Positions 15,249 through 24,031 of a stretch of 64,000 nt of DNA are shown here, one piece after another. The stretch's first letter is position 1; each line of letters begins with the position of its first letter. A model generated the notes under the pieces. It ran no database searches. It saw nothing but the letters and a program-made list of their open reading frames with translations, and was not told the origin of the DNA. The translations under genes were made by a program, and so were the position numbers. Source of the DNA: Rhizobium aethiopicum (GTDB lineage: Bacteria; Pseudomonadota; Alphaproteobacteria; Rhizobiales; Rhizobiaceae); the NCBI RefSeq assembly GCF_900094625.1, contig NZ_FMAJ01000014.1, forward strand, positions 1-64,000, in the 5' to 3' direction.

Positions 15249-16202
15249 TCAATTCAGGTCATCACGGATGCAGGCCTTGAAATGCCCGGGTTGCATTTCG
15301 CGCAGCTCCGGCACGGTCTCGCCGCAGGCGGGCAGGGCATTCGGACAGCGCGTGCGGAAGACGCAACCGCTCGGCGGATTGGCGGGGCTCGGGATATCAC
15401 CCTTCAAGATCTGGCGCTCGCGCGGCGCATTGGGATCGGGCGAGGGGATCGCAGAGAGAAGCGCCCGCGTGTAGGGATGCAGCGGCCTGGCATAAAGCCC
15501 AGCACTTGGCGCGATTTCCATGATCCGGCCGAGGTAGAGCACGATCACGCGGTCGCAGATATATTCGACTACGGCGAGGTCGTGGCTGATGAACAGCATG
15601 GTCAGACCCAGACGCTGCTGCAGGTCGCGCAGAAGATTGATCACCTGCGCCTGGATCGAAACATCGAGCGCCGAGACAGGCTCGTCGGCGACGATGAATT
15701 CCGGCGCGAGCGTCAGCGCGCGGGCGATGCCGATCCGCTGCCGCTGGCCGCCCGAGAACTCGTGGGCATACCGGTTGACGGCCTCCTGCGGAAGATCGAC
15801 CTGTTCGAGTGCGGCGCGGGCGCGCTCCAATCTTTCTCTTGCCGTACCCAGGCCCTGGATCTTCAGTCCCTCGGTCAGGATTTCCCCGATCGTCATGCGC
15901 GGCGAAAGGCTCGCGAACGGGTCTTGAAAAATATATTGCATCCGCGGCCGCACACGCCGCATTTCGGCTGAGGACAAGGTGGTGAGTTCGGTGCCGTCGA
16001 AGCGGACGCTGCCGGCCGATGGTTCGACCAGCCGCAGGACCGATCGGCCGATTGTGGTCTTGCCACTGCCGGACTCGCCGACCAGCCCAACCACCTCGCC
16101 CTTGCCGATATCGAAGGATATGTCCTGCAGGATGGTCAGCCTGGCCCCGCGGGACGTATAATGTTTCCCGAGGTCGCGGACGGAGAGAAGGGGCTCGCTC
16201 AT
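15249..16202 (-). CDS. Peptide/opine-type ABC transporter ATPase (OppF/DppF)
   Basis: This 317-residue cytoplasmic nucleotide-binding subunit has Walker A GESGSGKTT near residue 40, the ABC signature SGGQRQRIGIARAL, Walker B FIVADEPVSALD and the H-loop SHDLAVVEY. The C-terminal oligopeptide-transporter extension CVFRTRCPNALPACG has the Cys cluster typical of OppF/DppF, which binds an iron-sulfur centre in some homologues. It overlaps oppD by 4 bp (ATGA). It pairs with OppD to power import of the ligand captured by the periplasmic binding protein encoded upstream. Confidence 0.95.
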   Translation of the reverse strand: MSEPLLSVRDLGKHYTSRGARLTILQDISFDIGKGEVVGLVGESGSGKTTIGRSVLRLVEPSAGSVRFDGTELTTLSSAEMRRVRPRMQYIFQDPFASLSPRMTIGEILTEGLKIQGLGTARERLERARAALEQVDLPQEAVNRYAHEFSGGQRQRIGIARALTLAPEFIVADEPVSALDVSIQAQVINLLRDLQQRLGLTMLFISHDLAVVEYICDRVIVLYLGRIMEIAPSAGLYARPLHPYTRALLSAIPSPDPNAPRERQILKGDIPSPANPPSGCVFRTRCPNALPACGETVPELREMQPGHFKACIRDDLN

Positions 16203-17227
16203 CTGATCTCCTGCCAGCGAATGCAGCGGCTCTTGTGGCGCGGATCTATGTCGGCAAGCGGCGGCACAGCCACGCGGCAGTCGTCAATGGCAAATTTGCA
16301 GCGCGGCTGGAAGGCGCAGCCGACCGGCATGTCCATCAGGCTCGGAACGACACCGGGAATGGCCGCCAGCCTTTCACCCGCCTGCTTCATCCGGCTCGCA
16401 TCGCCGAGCTTCGGCATCGAGGCCAGGAGGCCGATCGTATAGGGATGTCTCGGATTGCGGAAAACCTCGCCCACCGGTCCGGTCTCGACGATCCGCCCGG
16501 CATACATCACCGCCACCCGATGCGCGATTTCGGCGACGACGCCGAGATTATGGGTGACGAAGAGCATGGCCATGCCGCGTTCCCGCTGCAGCGTCTGCAG
16601 CAGGGCCAGAATTTGCGCCTGGATGGTGACGTCGAGAGCCGTCGTCGGCTCGTCGGCGATCAGCAGCGTCGGGTCACAAGCAAGGGCCATGGCGATCGTG
16701 GCGCGCTGGCGCATGCCGCCGGAGAGCTCGTGCGGATATTGACTGGCGCGGCGCCTGCCATCGGGAATGCCGACGCTGTCGAGAAGGGCGACGGCCGCAT
16801 CCATCGCGGTCTTCCGGTCCGCCCGGCGATGGATGCGGATCGGCTCGGAAATCTGGTCGCCGATCGTGTAGACGGGATTGAGGCTTGACATCGGCTCCTG
16901 AAAGACCATGCCGATGTCATTGCCGCGAATGGCGCGCATATCCGGTTCGGCGAGCGCGACAAGGTTGCTGACCGCACCGTTCTTGCGCTTCAAATGAATG
17001 CTGCCGGCGGCGATCGCACCGATATTGCGGGTCAGAAGCCGCATCACCGAAAGGCTGGTGACCGATTTCCCCGAACCGGACTCGCCGACGAGAGCAAGCG
17101 TCTCGCCGGCCGCCACCGTCAGATCGATGCCGTTGACCGCCGTCACCTCACCCGATCGGATACGGAAAACCGTCCGCAGCCCCTTTACATCGAGAATGGT
17201 GTCGGCGGTCTGTTGCATGGAATCCAT
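16199..17227 (-). CDS. Peptide/opine-type ABC transporter ATPase (OppD/DppD)
   Basis: This 342-residue nucleotide-binding subunit has Walker A GESGSGKSVT, the Q-loop region MVFQEPMSSLNP, signature LSGGMRQRATIAMAL, Walker B LLIADEPTTALD and the H-loop THNLGVVAEI. Its C-terminus carries the OppD-type extension GCAFQPRCKFAIDDC. The start ATG overlaps the stop of the upstream DapA-like gene (TGATG), which implies translational coupling. It forms the ATPase heterodimer with the OppF-like protein. The substrate cannot be read from this subunit. Confidence 0.95.
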   Translation of the reverse strand: MDSMQQTADTILDVKGLRTVFRIRSGEVTAVNGIDLTVAAGETLALVGESGSGKSVTSLSVMRLLTRNIGAIAAGSIHLKRKNGAVSNLVALAEPDMRAIRGNDIGMVFQEPMSSLNPVYTIGDQISEPIRIHRRADRKTAMDAAVALLDSVGIPDGRRRASQYPHELSGGMRQRATIAMALACDPTLLIADEPTTALDVTIQAQILALLQTLQRERGMAMLFVTHNLGVVAEIAHRVAVMYAGRIVETGPVGEVFRNPRHPYTIGLLASMPKLGDASRMKQAGERLAAIPGVVPSLMDMPVGCAFQPRCKFAIDDCRVAVPPLADIDPRHKSRCIRWQEIR

Positions 17228-18144
17228 CAGGAAAGCAGGCCGGTCGCGCGGAGGATTTCGTCGATCCTTGCCGTCTCAGCCTCGTTGAGAGCTGCCCGCG
17301 GACGCGGCATCAGCGCCGTGTCGATGATGCCGAGGCTCTTCATCGCCGCCTTGAAGGCGCCGATGCCGGCGGCGCCGCCGCTGACACGGCCCGCCCCGAC
17401 TGAGACGATCTCGAAGAGCCGGCAGAGGCGCTCCTGCTCATCGCGGGCCGCGACCCAGTCGCCGCGCTGCGCGGCATTCCAGAGCCTGACGTAGCCATGC
17501 GGATCGACATTCGCGATGCCGGGCACGACGCCATGGGCGCCCATCTGCAGCGCCGTGTCGACGACGATTTCGGAGCCGGTCATCAGGAAGACATCCTTGT
17601 GCTCGGCGAGATCGAGCAGCACGTAGCGGAAATTGCCGTCGTCGCCGCTCGAATCCTTGATGCCGATGATCGCGCCCTCCTTCGCAAGCGCCACGCTGGT
17701 CTGGCGCTGCAGTTTCACATGCACGCAAACGGGAATGTCATAGGCGATCAGCGGCACGTCGACGGCATCGCGGATATAGCGGAAGTGATCGATGATCTCG
17801 GCCTGGCTTGTGACAGTGTAGAACGGCGCCGTCACGACAACCGCGTCGGCGCCGGCCGACTTCGCGGTCCTGGCATGGTTGATGACCCGGTCGGTGGTCG
17901 GGTCGATGACGCCGACGATCAGCGGTACGCGACCGTTGATGACTTTGGCCGAATGCTCGATGATTTGCTGCCGGGTCCTTTCGTCGTGGAAGATCACCTC
18001 GCTGGTCGAGCCGAGCACGAAGAGGCCGTGGCATCCGGCCTCGATCAGGTTTTCGAGCACCCGTGTGTAGGACGGGTAATCGACGGTGTAATCCTTGTTC
18101 AGCGGGGTTATGACGGGAGGAACGACACCCTTGAATTTGCTCAT
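17227..18144 (-). CDS. DapA-family aldolase/lyase
   Basis: This 305-residue enzyme of the dihydrodipicolinate synthase superfamily has the Schiff-base Lys in IIGIKDSSGD and Tyr in LIAYDIPV. The loop reads GSTSEV where DapA has GTTGE. Changes at this loop are usual in members that cleave sugar acids or other 2-oxo acids, so a catabolic aldolase is more likely than lysine synthesis. It is encoded between the permease and ATPase genes: 19 bp after the permease C gene and overlapping oppD by 1 bp. Import and cleavage of one substrate is the natural reading. Confidence 0.92.
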   Translation of the reverse strand: MSKFKGVVPPVITPLNKDYTVDYPSYTRVLENLIEAGCHGLFVLGSTSEVIFHDERTRQQIIEHSAKVINGRVPLIVGVIDPTTDRVINHARTAKSAGADAVVVTAPFYTVTSQAEIIDHFRYIRDAVDVPLIAYDIPVCVHVKLQRQTSVALAKEGAIIGIKDSSGDDGNFRYVLLDLAEHKDVFLMTGSEIVVDTALQMGAHGVVPGIANVDPHGYVRLWNAAQRGDWVAARDEQERLCRLFEIVSVGAGRVSGGAAGIGAFKAAMKSLGIIDTALMPRPRAALNEAETARIDEILRATGLLS

Positions 18145-18163
18145 TTTCGCTTTCTTTCGATCG

Positions 18164-19039
18164 TCAGTTTAATTCGGCGCGAGGGTCGAAGGCGTCGCGA
18201 AGACCATCGCCAATGAAGTTGATTGCAAGGACGGCAAGCACGAGGAATCCGCCGGGAAACAGCCATTGCCAGGGGTATTGTTCGAGCACGGCGGTGGAGC
18301 GGGCGGCATTCAGCATGTTGCCCCAGCTTGCCGCCGGCGGCGCAATGCCGAGCCCGAGGAAGGAAAGGCCGGCCTCGAGCAGGATGGCATTGGCGATCTG
18401 CAGCGTCGCGAAGACGACAAGGATGTCGATCGAGTTCGGCAGGCCGTGACGGAAGAGGAGGTGCGGCAGACCCGCCCCCATGCCTCTTGCCGCCATCACG
18501 AAGTCGCGTTCGCGAAGTTCGAGGAGCCGCGAGCGCACCATTCGTGCCAGCAGAGGCCAGGAGAGAAGCGAGATTACGAAGATCGTCGGCCAGATGCCGG
18601 TGCCGGCGATCGAGGCGAGCACCAGCAGGAAGATGACCGGCGGCAGCGTCATGACGAGTTCGACGAAACGCATCGTGACCGCATCTGCCCAGCGGCCGGC
18701 AAGCGCCGAGACGGCGCCGACCAGGAAGCCGATGATGGCGGAAATGATGGTCGAGGTGAGGGCAACCAGCAGCGAAATGCGGCCGCCGTCCATGACCCGG
18801 GCAAGAATGTCGCGGCCGACCCCATCGGTGCCGAACCAGTGTGCCGACCCGGGCCCAGCATTCATCGCCAGCAGATCGATGTCGTTGGGTTTGAAGCTCC
18901 ACCACAGTGGATAGGAAAGGATCGCAACGATTATCAGCGCGATCATGCTAAGGCCGAGCAAGGCGGTCCGGTTGAGTAGGAAGCGATGCATGGAGCGTTC
19001 GATCGGGCCCGGGCTGCGGGCAGGGTTTCGTGCCAGCAT
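18164..19039 (-). CDS. ABC transporter permease (OppC/DppC)
   Basis: This 291-residue inner-membrane permease has an N-terminal OppC_N-like segment (LLNRTALLGLSMIALIIVAI) and the binding-protein-dependent transport domain with about six helices. The EAA-type loop near RLLELRERDFVMAARGMGA fits the DppC family. It lies 3 bp downstream of the DppB-like gene. With that protein it forms the membrane channel of the importer. The Asp-rich HWFGTDGVGRD motif typical of DppC is present at about residues 67-77. Confidence 0.95.
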   Translation of the reverse strand: MLARNPARSPGPIERSMHRFLLNRTALLGLSMIALIIVAILSYPLWWSFKPNDIDLLAMNAGPGSAHWFGTDGVGRDILARVMDGGRISLLVALTSTIISAIIGFLVGAVSALAGRWADAVTMRFVELVMTLPPVIFLLVLASIAGTGIWPTIFVISLLSWPLLARMVRSRLLELRERDFVMAARGMGAGLPHLLFRHGLPNSIDILVVFATLQIANAILLEAGLSFLGLGIAPPAASWGNMLNAARSTAVLEQYPWQWLFPGGFLVLAVLAINFIGDGLRDAFDPRAELN

Positions 19040-19042
19040 CGC

Positions 19043-20011
19043 TCAGCCCACCTTGATCCGCGGATCGACCACCGCATAGGCAAGGTCGGTCAGAAGATTG
19101 ACGACGATCACGCAGGCGCCGATCACCAGCGTCGAACCCATGATAACCGGATAGTCGCGGCCCTCCACTGCATCGACCATGAGCAGGCCCATGCCCGGCC
19201 AGTTGAACACGCTTTCGATGAAGATCGCGCCACCGATCGCAAGGCCGATGGTCGAGCCGATCAGCGTGATGACGGGAAGCAGCGCATTGCGCAGCGCGTG
19301 CTTGGTTATGACCCAGAATTCGAAGACACCTTTGGCGCGCGCGGTGCGCACATAATCCTGGTTCAGGACCTCCAGCATGGAAGCGCGCATGTAGCGCATG
19401 ATCAGCGCTGTCTGCGCGACGGCCAGCAATGTGGCGGGCAGAATGAGGTGATGGAGAAGGTCGGCGACGGAAAATTCCTGGCCGGGTGTCAGCATGCCGC
19501 CGGAGGGCATCCAGTTGAAATAGACCGAAAAGAAGTAGAGGCCAACAAGAGCGCTCAGGAACGGCGGACTGGAAATGCCGGTGACTGCGAAGACCGACAG
19601 GGACAGGTCGGTGATGGAATTGCGCCGGACCGCGCCGACGATGCCGGTGGCGATGCCTGCAACGATCGCGATCGCGATCGCCGATCCCATCAAGAGGACT
19701 GTCGGGCCGACGCGCGAGAGTACGAGGCCGAGCACCGGCTGGTCGGGCCGCTTGATCGAATAGCCGAGATTTCCCATTAGCGCCTGCCGCAGCCAGCCAA
19801 GATACTGCACCGGCAGCGGCTGATCGAGGCCGAGCGTGGCGCGCAGCTCGGCAAGATCCGACGAGGACATGGGAATATTGGGGTCGATATAGGCGTCGAT
19901 TGGATCGCCGGGCGTGAGGCGCAGCATGGCGAAGATCAGCACGCTCAAGGCAAGCAGCATGCCCACTCCGATCAGCAGGCGCCGGAGACTGTATCTCAGC
20001 ATGAAATCCAT
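19043..20011 (-). CDS. ABC transporter permease (OppB/DppB)
   Basis: This 322-residue inner-membrane permease has six helices. The N-terminus LRYSLRRLLIGVGMLLALSVLIF and the periplasmic LTPGDPIDAY are hallmarks of the DppB family. The cytoplasmic EAA-like loop is VLNQDYVRTARAKGV, which contacts the ATPases. It follows the binding-protein gene by 74 bp, a gap with no clear terminator. It pairs with the DppC-like permease encoded immediately after it. Confidence 0.95.
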   Translation of the reverse strand: MDFMLRYSLRRLLIGVGMLLALSVLIFAMLRLTPGDPIDAYIDPNIPMSSSDLAELRATLGLDQPLPVQYLGWLRQALMGNLGYSIKRPDQPVLGLVLSRVGPTVLLMGSAIAIAIVAGIATGIVGAVRRNSITDLSLSVFAVTGISSPPFLSALVGLYFFSVYFNWMPSGGMLTPGQEFSVADLLHHLILPATLLAVAQTALIMRYMRASMLEVLNQDYVRTARAKGVFEFWVITKHALRNALLPVITLIGSTIGLAIGGAIFIESVFNWPGMGLLMVDAVEGRDYPVIMGSTLVIGACVIVVNLLTDLAYAVVDPRIKVG

Positions 20012-20085
20012 TCCTGTGCGGGCGGCCCACTGCGCCTCGAAAGACGCGCGGACCCGCCCTTTGCGTTCTCAGGACGCGTTACGCC

Positions 20086-21672
20086 TTACTCGGCGATCGC
20101 CCATTTCTCCGGATGCGCCTGGTACGGGCCGCCGCCGGGGGCAGGCGTCCAGATGAAGTCCTTGAGCTTGGCGGAGGCGACGCCATAACGTTTCGCCACC
20201 CACAGCGGACCCCACGGCAGTTCCTTGTTCATCACCTTGCAGACCTCCTGATAGCGGCCGTCGCGCTTTGCGGCATCCGTCTCGCCAAGCGCCGCGTCGA
20301 GAGCGGCCGTCAGCATCGGCATGCGCACACGCGCAACGTTCGGGCCGGTCGGCGGGATCTGCTTTTCGTTGAGGCCGACATTGATGCTGCCCGGATCCGG
20401 GCCGTTCTGAAGGCCGGCATAGACCATCTGGAACTGCGCGACGTCAGGCGTGGGATTGAGCACGATGCTGTTATAGGTCGGTGTGTCGACGGCGCGCGGC
20501 GTGACGTTGATGCCGACCTGGGCGAGCATCGCCTGGACCGCGGCCATGACATTGGCGGCAAGCGGCGTCGTGTAATAGGTCAGCAGGGTGATCGGCTTGT
20601 TGCCGTTAATCTCATCCCAGCCGGCTTCCTTCAGCAGTTGCTTGGCCTTTTCCGGATCGTAGGCATAGGCCTCGATGCCTTTCGGCACGACCTGGTCGGC
20701 GACATAGGCGCAGTTTGCCGGTTTGGCAGCGCCGCCGTAGAGGCTCTGGATGATCGCATCGCGATTGATCGCGTACATCACCGCCTGACGGACCCGAACA
20801 TCCTTCCAGATCGGCGAGTCGTGATTGAAGCCGAGATAGTTGACGACGAAGGAGTTGCCCTCGATGACGCGGAAATCCTTATTGTCGTTGAAGGCCTTCA
20901 GATCGTTGGAATCGACGTAGGTGAACTGGATCTCGCCGGCGCGCAACGCGGCGATCGCCGCTGCCGGATTGGCGAAATAGCGGTTGATGATCTTTTCCAT
21001 TGCCGGTTTGCCGCCTCGGTAGTCGGTGTTGGCGACAAGTTCGACATATTGATCGGTGACATATTTGCTGAACTTGAACGGCCCGGTGCCGATCGGCGCG
21101 GTGGACCACCATGTGTTCTTGGCGAGCTGATCGGCAGGGATCTGCGAAAGCGCGTGCTCCGGCAGCATCATCACCTTCGTCAGCGTGTCCATCAGGCTTG
21201 CGGATGGGGCCGAGAGTTTGATGACAAGGGTCTTGTCGTCCTTGGCCTCGACCGAGGAAACGGCATTCAGTCGTGCTGCCAGAACGGAGCCGGTCTTGGC
21301 GTTCTTGGCGAGTTCAATGGTGAACTTGGCGTCCTTTGCCGTGAAGGGCTTGCCGTCATGCCATTTGGCGTCGGCAAGCGTGAAGGTGTAGGTCAGTTGG
21401 TCGGGACTGACCTCGTAGGACGAGGCGAGCTGGCCGACGACCTTCTCGAGCTTCTCGTCATAGGTCACCAGCGGCTCGAAATAGACGCTGAGCCACGTGA
21501 AGCCGCCTGTCGCGGCGAGCGGATTGAAATTGCCCTGGAAACCGCCGGGCCCGACGTCGAAACCGCCGGACAGCGTGGCTGCCTGCACGGGGCCGGCAAG
21601 GGCCGGGACGACGGTCGTCGCCATTATCGCACTGAGCGCGATGGCGGATGATAGTCTCTGCAGTCGTTTCAT
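20086..21672 (-). CDS. Periplasmic solute-binding protein, peptide/opine family 5
   Basis: This 528-residue SBP_bac_5 protein starts with a signal peptide (hydrophobic core AIALSAIMATTVVPALA, cleavage near residue 31) and exports to the periplasm. The family core is clear: WHDGKPFTAKDAKFTIELAK, GTGPFKF, and VRQAVMYAINRDAI. It captures the ligand and delivers it to the DppB/DppC-like permeases. The start overlaps the gntR stop by 4 bp. Family members bind peptides, opines, nickel or sugar acids; the associated DapA-like enzymes point to a small organic acid or sugar acid conjugate. Confidence 0.95.
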   Translation of the reverse strand: MKRLQRLSSAIALSAIMATTVVPALAGPVQAATLSGGFDVGPGGFQGNFNPLAATGGFTWLSVYFEPLVTYDEKLEKVVGQLASSYEVSPDQLTYTFTLADAKWHDGKPFTAKDAKFTIELAKNAKTGSVLAARLNAVSSVEAKDDKTLVIKLSAPSASLMDTLTKVMMLPEHALSQIPADQLAKNTWWSTAPIGTGPFKFSKYVTDQYVELVANTDYRGGKPAMEKIINRYFANPAAAIAALRAGEIQFTYVDSNDLKAFNDNKDFRVIEGNSFVVNYLGFNHDSPIWKDVRVRQAVMYAINRDAIIQSLYGGAAKPANCAYVADQVVPKGIEAYAYDPEKAKQLLKEAGWDEINGNKPITLLTYYTTPLAANVMAAVQAMLAQVGINVTPRAVDTPTYNSIVLNPTPDVAQFQMVYAGLQNGPDPGSINVGLNEKQIPPTGPNVARVRMPMLTAALDAALGETDAAKRDGRYQEVCKVMNKELPWGPLWVAKRYGVASAKLKDFIWTPAPGGGPYQAHPEKWAIAE

Positions 21673-22400
21673 TGTTCTCCTCCCACGTTTGCACTTTTCT
21701 TATTGGCTGCGATCACCCGGGAAATGCCGTCGTAATGGCGATCCAGGCGCTTCTGCGCTTCCGCGACGTCCTTCGTCTCGATTGCATCGACAATCGCCGC
21801 GTGATCCCTCCAGGTCGCAACGGGGTCGACATTGTCTAGGTTGACGAAATCCGACGCCTTGTAGAAGGCGAGCCAGAACACATCGATCAGCCGGGCAAGG
21901 GTCTCGTTGTGCTGGCAGCGAAAGAGCAGGGTATGAAAGAGCTGGTCTTCGTCGGCGAAGGATTGACCCCGCTCGGCATGGACCCGCATGCGGTCGACCG
22001 TCGCGCGTAGCTCTGCAATATCGTCGTCGCCGATCATTTCAAGCGTCTTGCCGATCAGCCCGACTTCGAGCGTCCGGCGGATCTCGATCACTTCTTCGAT
22101 CTGGCGCAGCGCGCCGCCGAGCCCATAAGCGAGATTGTCGAGCAGCGGCTCGAATGAGAATGCCTTTACGAAGATGCCGACGCCACGGCGCGATTCCAGA
22201 ACGCCGAGCGATTCCAGCGCCTTGATGCCTTCACGCAGGGAATTGCGGCTGACGCCGAGCTGGTTCGCAAGCTCAGATTCAGCCGGAAGCAGTGTGCCCG
22301 GCTGTAATCTGTTGTCGCTGATGTAGGCCCGCAGGCTTTCCTGCACGGACACGTGCAGAAGAGGCGCACGGGCGAGGGGCTTCATGGACTTCAGCGACAT
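21669..22400 (-). CDS. GntR-family regulator, FadR/FCD subfamily
   Basis: This 243-residue transcription factor has an N-terminal GntR winged helix (LLPAESELANQLGVSRNSLREGIKAL, about residues 38-65) and a C-terminal helical FCD ligand domain (EVIEIRRTLEVGLIGKT, DQLFHTLLFRC, WRDHAAIVDAIE). The three His/Asp metal positions common in FCD domains appear to be present. It is the first gene of the eight-gene operon and overlaps the binding-protein gene, so it probably represses its own operon until a catabolic intermediate binds. GAGAA lies upstream of the ATG. Confidence 0.93.
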   Translation of the reverse strand: MSLKSMKPLARAPLLHVSVQESLRAYISDNRLQPGTLLPAESELANQLGVSRNSLREGIKALESLGVLESRRGVGIFVKAFSFEPLLDNLAYGLGGALRQIEEVIEIRRTLEVGLIGKTLEMIGDDDIAELRATVDRMRVHAERGQSFADEDQLFHTLLFRCQHNETLARLIDVFWLAFYKASDFVNLDNVDPVATWRDHAAIVDAIETKDVAEAQKRLDRHYDGISRVIAANKKSANVGGEQ

Positions 22401-22440
22401 GCGTTCTCATTTCCGTCTGCAAAGAGAAGATGCAACAGAC

Positions 22441-22459
22441 ATATCCACTTGTAGGATAT
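22441..22459. promoter_or_regulatory. Inverted repeat upstream of the gntR operon
   Basis: ATATCC-ACTTGTA-GGATAT is a perfect 6-bp inverted repeat with a 7-bp spacer, about 40-60 bp before the gntR start. Position and symmetry fit an operator for the GntR regulator, although FadR-type sites usually have the arms closer together. It is seen in sequence; function is inference. Confidence 0.4.
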
Positions 22460-22700
22460 CCGTCAAATGAAATCGCCTGCCGCGCATATTGCGCGGGAGT
22501 TCGGTCGCCGACATGGTCCGCGGGTTGAAACCGCCCGGAACAGCAATCGTCAGCGGAACGGTGATGCGAACCGGAAGCGCGTATGAACGATCGGAGGTCT
22601 CGTGGCGGTGTACGGAGTTAAGGCAGGCGGTCAAACTCCTGCCACATGCCATGCATTAATTTGGGCGACTGCGTGTTTCTTAAATCGGAATCGATTTAGA

Positions 22701-22770
22701 GATAAATCATGCAGCAGCTCAAAGCATTGCCGCAGCTTTTGCGCCTCTCGTAAGATGCACGGCGCTGCAG
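22701..22770 (+). repeat. Dispersed leader-like repeat, copy A
   Basis: GATAAATCATGCAGCAGCTC followed by AAAGCATTGCCGCAGC resembles the sequence at 40828-40875 (other strand) over about 48 bp, with the shared core ATGCAGCAnnTCAA. Both copies read towards, and end just before, a start codon. From memory, very similar sequences recur between genes in Rhizobium genomes. The wider flank (22680-22700) carries TTAAATCGGAATCGATTTA, part of the same recurrent block. Confidence 0.55.
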
Positions 22771-22792
22771 CAACCGCGCCGATGGAGATCCG

Positions 22793-23938
22793 ATGCCCGC
22801 AATCCTGCGAAAAAAAGTTCACGGCGTATCCACGCGGGCTGAGGTCATCGATGGTGCAGAGGATATAGGCCTCTCCTATCAGGTGTTTTCCGATACGGTG
22901 ATCGAAGACGTCGTCGTCAAGAACTCGCCGCGTGGCTTCAAGTTTCACAATGGCAGCAATCTCGTCGTGAGGCGCTGCGAAACGGAGAATGTCAAGGGCG
23001 ACGGTATCTACCTGACGAAGACAAGGAACGTTCTTCTCGAAAACAATCGCATGGGGGCGGCGGCGGGTGAGGGCGCGGACTGCTGCCAGTTCGCCTATCA
23101 GAACAGCGACGACAATATCAGTTCAGACGTGGTGATCCGTGGCAACCTCTTCCTGCAGTCGCCGGCGAGCGCTTCGAACAAGGGCGCGCTGGTCTGCGAT
23201 AAAACCCGGAATTATCTCGTCGAGTACAACTTCATCGGCGGCAAGAACTTTTCATTTTCATCGATCGGCGACGATGCCGTGGTGCGCAGCAACATCATGC
23301 GCGACGGCAGGATGAACGACTATTCCTTCGGCTACGGCATCGGCGACAAGGCAGACCGTACCGGCCATCATGTCTACGACAATTGGATCGAGAACAATAA
23401 TCGCGGCATCAGTCTGAGCGGCTTTTCCGACCAGGAACTCGCCTTTCGCAAGGATATCGACATCCACGACAACGTCATCAGCGGATGCGACATTGCCTTC
23501 TTCGCCAATCGCCAATGGTCGGGGAGCTTCCGGCGCAACATATTCATGCGATGCGCGCAGGACATGGTTCTGTCGGGAAAGGGCAAAACCACCGCCGGTC
23601 GGATCACCGGCAATTATCGCAATGACGGCAGCTTCTTGAACGTCGTGGCGCCGCCGCTCCGTTTCAATCCCGACGGCAAGGCATCTGTTGCTTCGGGCGA
23701 ATGGACGTCCGAGCCCGACGAGATCGTCATCCAATGGCGCGACAAGGGAGTGGATATTCCCGGCGCCAACCGGCCGTCGATTGCCGTCGCGCCCGGCATG
23801 GAATTGTCTTGCGTGCTGTTGGCCCGCAAGGGCCGCAACTGGATGCTCGCCATCGCCGAAACCGCCTACGACGAGTTCACGCCGCGCGCATGGCAGGAAA
23901 AGAAGCTGCCGTGGCAGAAGCGGTATCTCTCGATCTGA
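22793..23938 (+). CDS. Right-handed parallel beta-helix repeat protein
   Basis: This 381-residue protein has successive short strands with V/I-rich and N/G-turn patterns (VIEDVVVKN, LVVRRCETEN, VLLENNRM, VVIRGNLFL, YLVEYNFI, VVRSNIMRDG, HVYDNWIEN, DIHDNVISG, FRRNIFMRC), about nine coils of a parallel beta-helix. A smaller C-terminal beta domain follows (from about residue 285). Such folds occur in polysaccharide lyases, epimerases and glycan-binding proteins. No signal peptide is seen, which is unusual for secreted lyases. GGAGATCCG precedes the ATG. The gene stands alone between the gntR operon and ku. Its substrate is unknown. Confidence 0.8.
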   Translation: MPAILRKKVHGVSTRAEVIDGAEDIGLSYQVFSDTVIEDVVVKNSPRGFKFHNGSNLVVRRCETENVKGDGIYLTKTRNVLLENNRMGAAAGEGADCCQFAYQNSDDNISSDVVIRGNLFLQSPASASNKGALVCDKTRNYLVEYNFIGGKNFSFSSIGDDAVVRSNIMRDGRMNDYSFGYGIGDKADRTGHHVYDNWIENNNRGISLSGFSDQELAFRKDIDIHDNVISGCDIAFFANRQWSGSFRRNIFMRCAQDMVLSGKGKTTAGRITGNYRNDGSFLNVVAPPLRFNPDGKASVASGEWTSEPDEIVIQWRDKGVDIPGANRPSIAVAPGMELSCVLLARKGRNWMLAIAETAYDEFTPRAWQEKKLPWQKRYLSI

Positions 23939-24031
23939 GCCAGGTGCTGCCGGTTATGCCCGGCCTGGAACCGAAGGCCGGTTTTGCCGTTGATTGCCAA
24001 TGTTCCATCGGTCCCGGAGGGCAGGACAGCC

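Noticed and set aside
23971..23990. Possible terminator after the beta-helix gene (CCGAAGGCCGGTTTT)
   Set aside because: Only a 5-bp stem with a short T-run; too weak to call.
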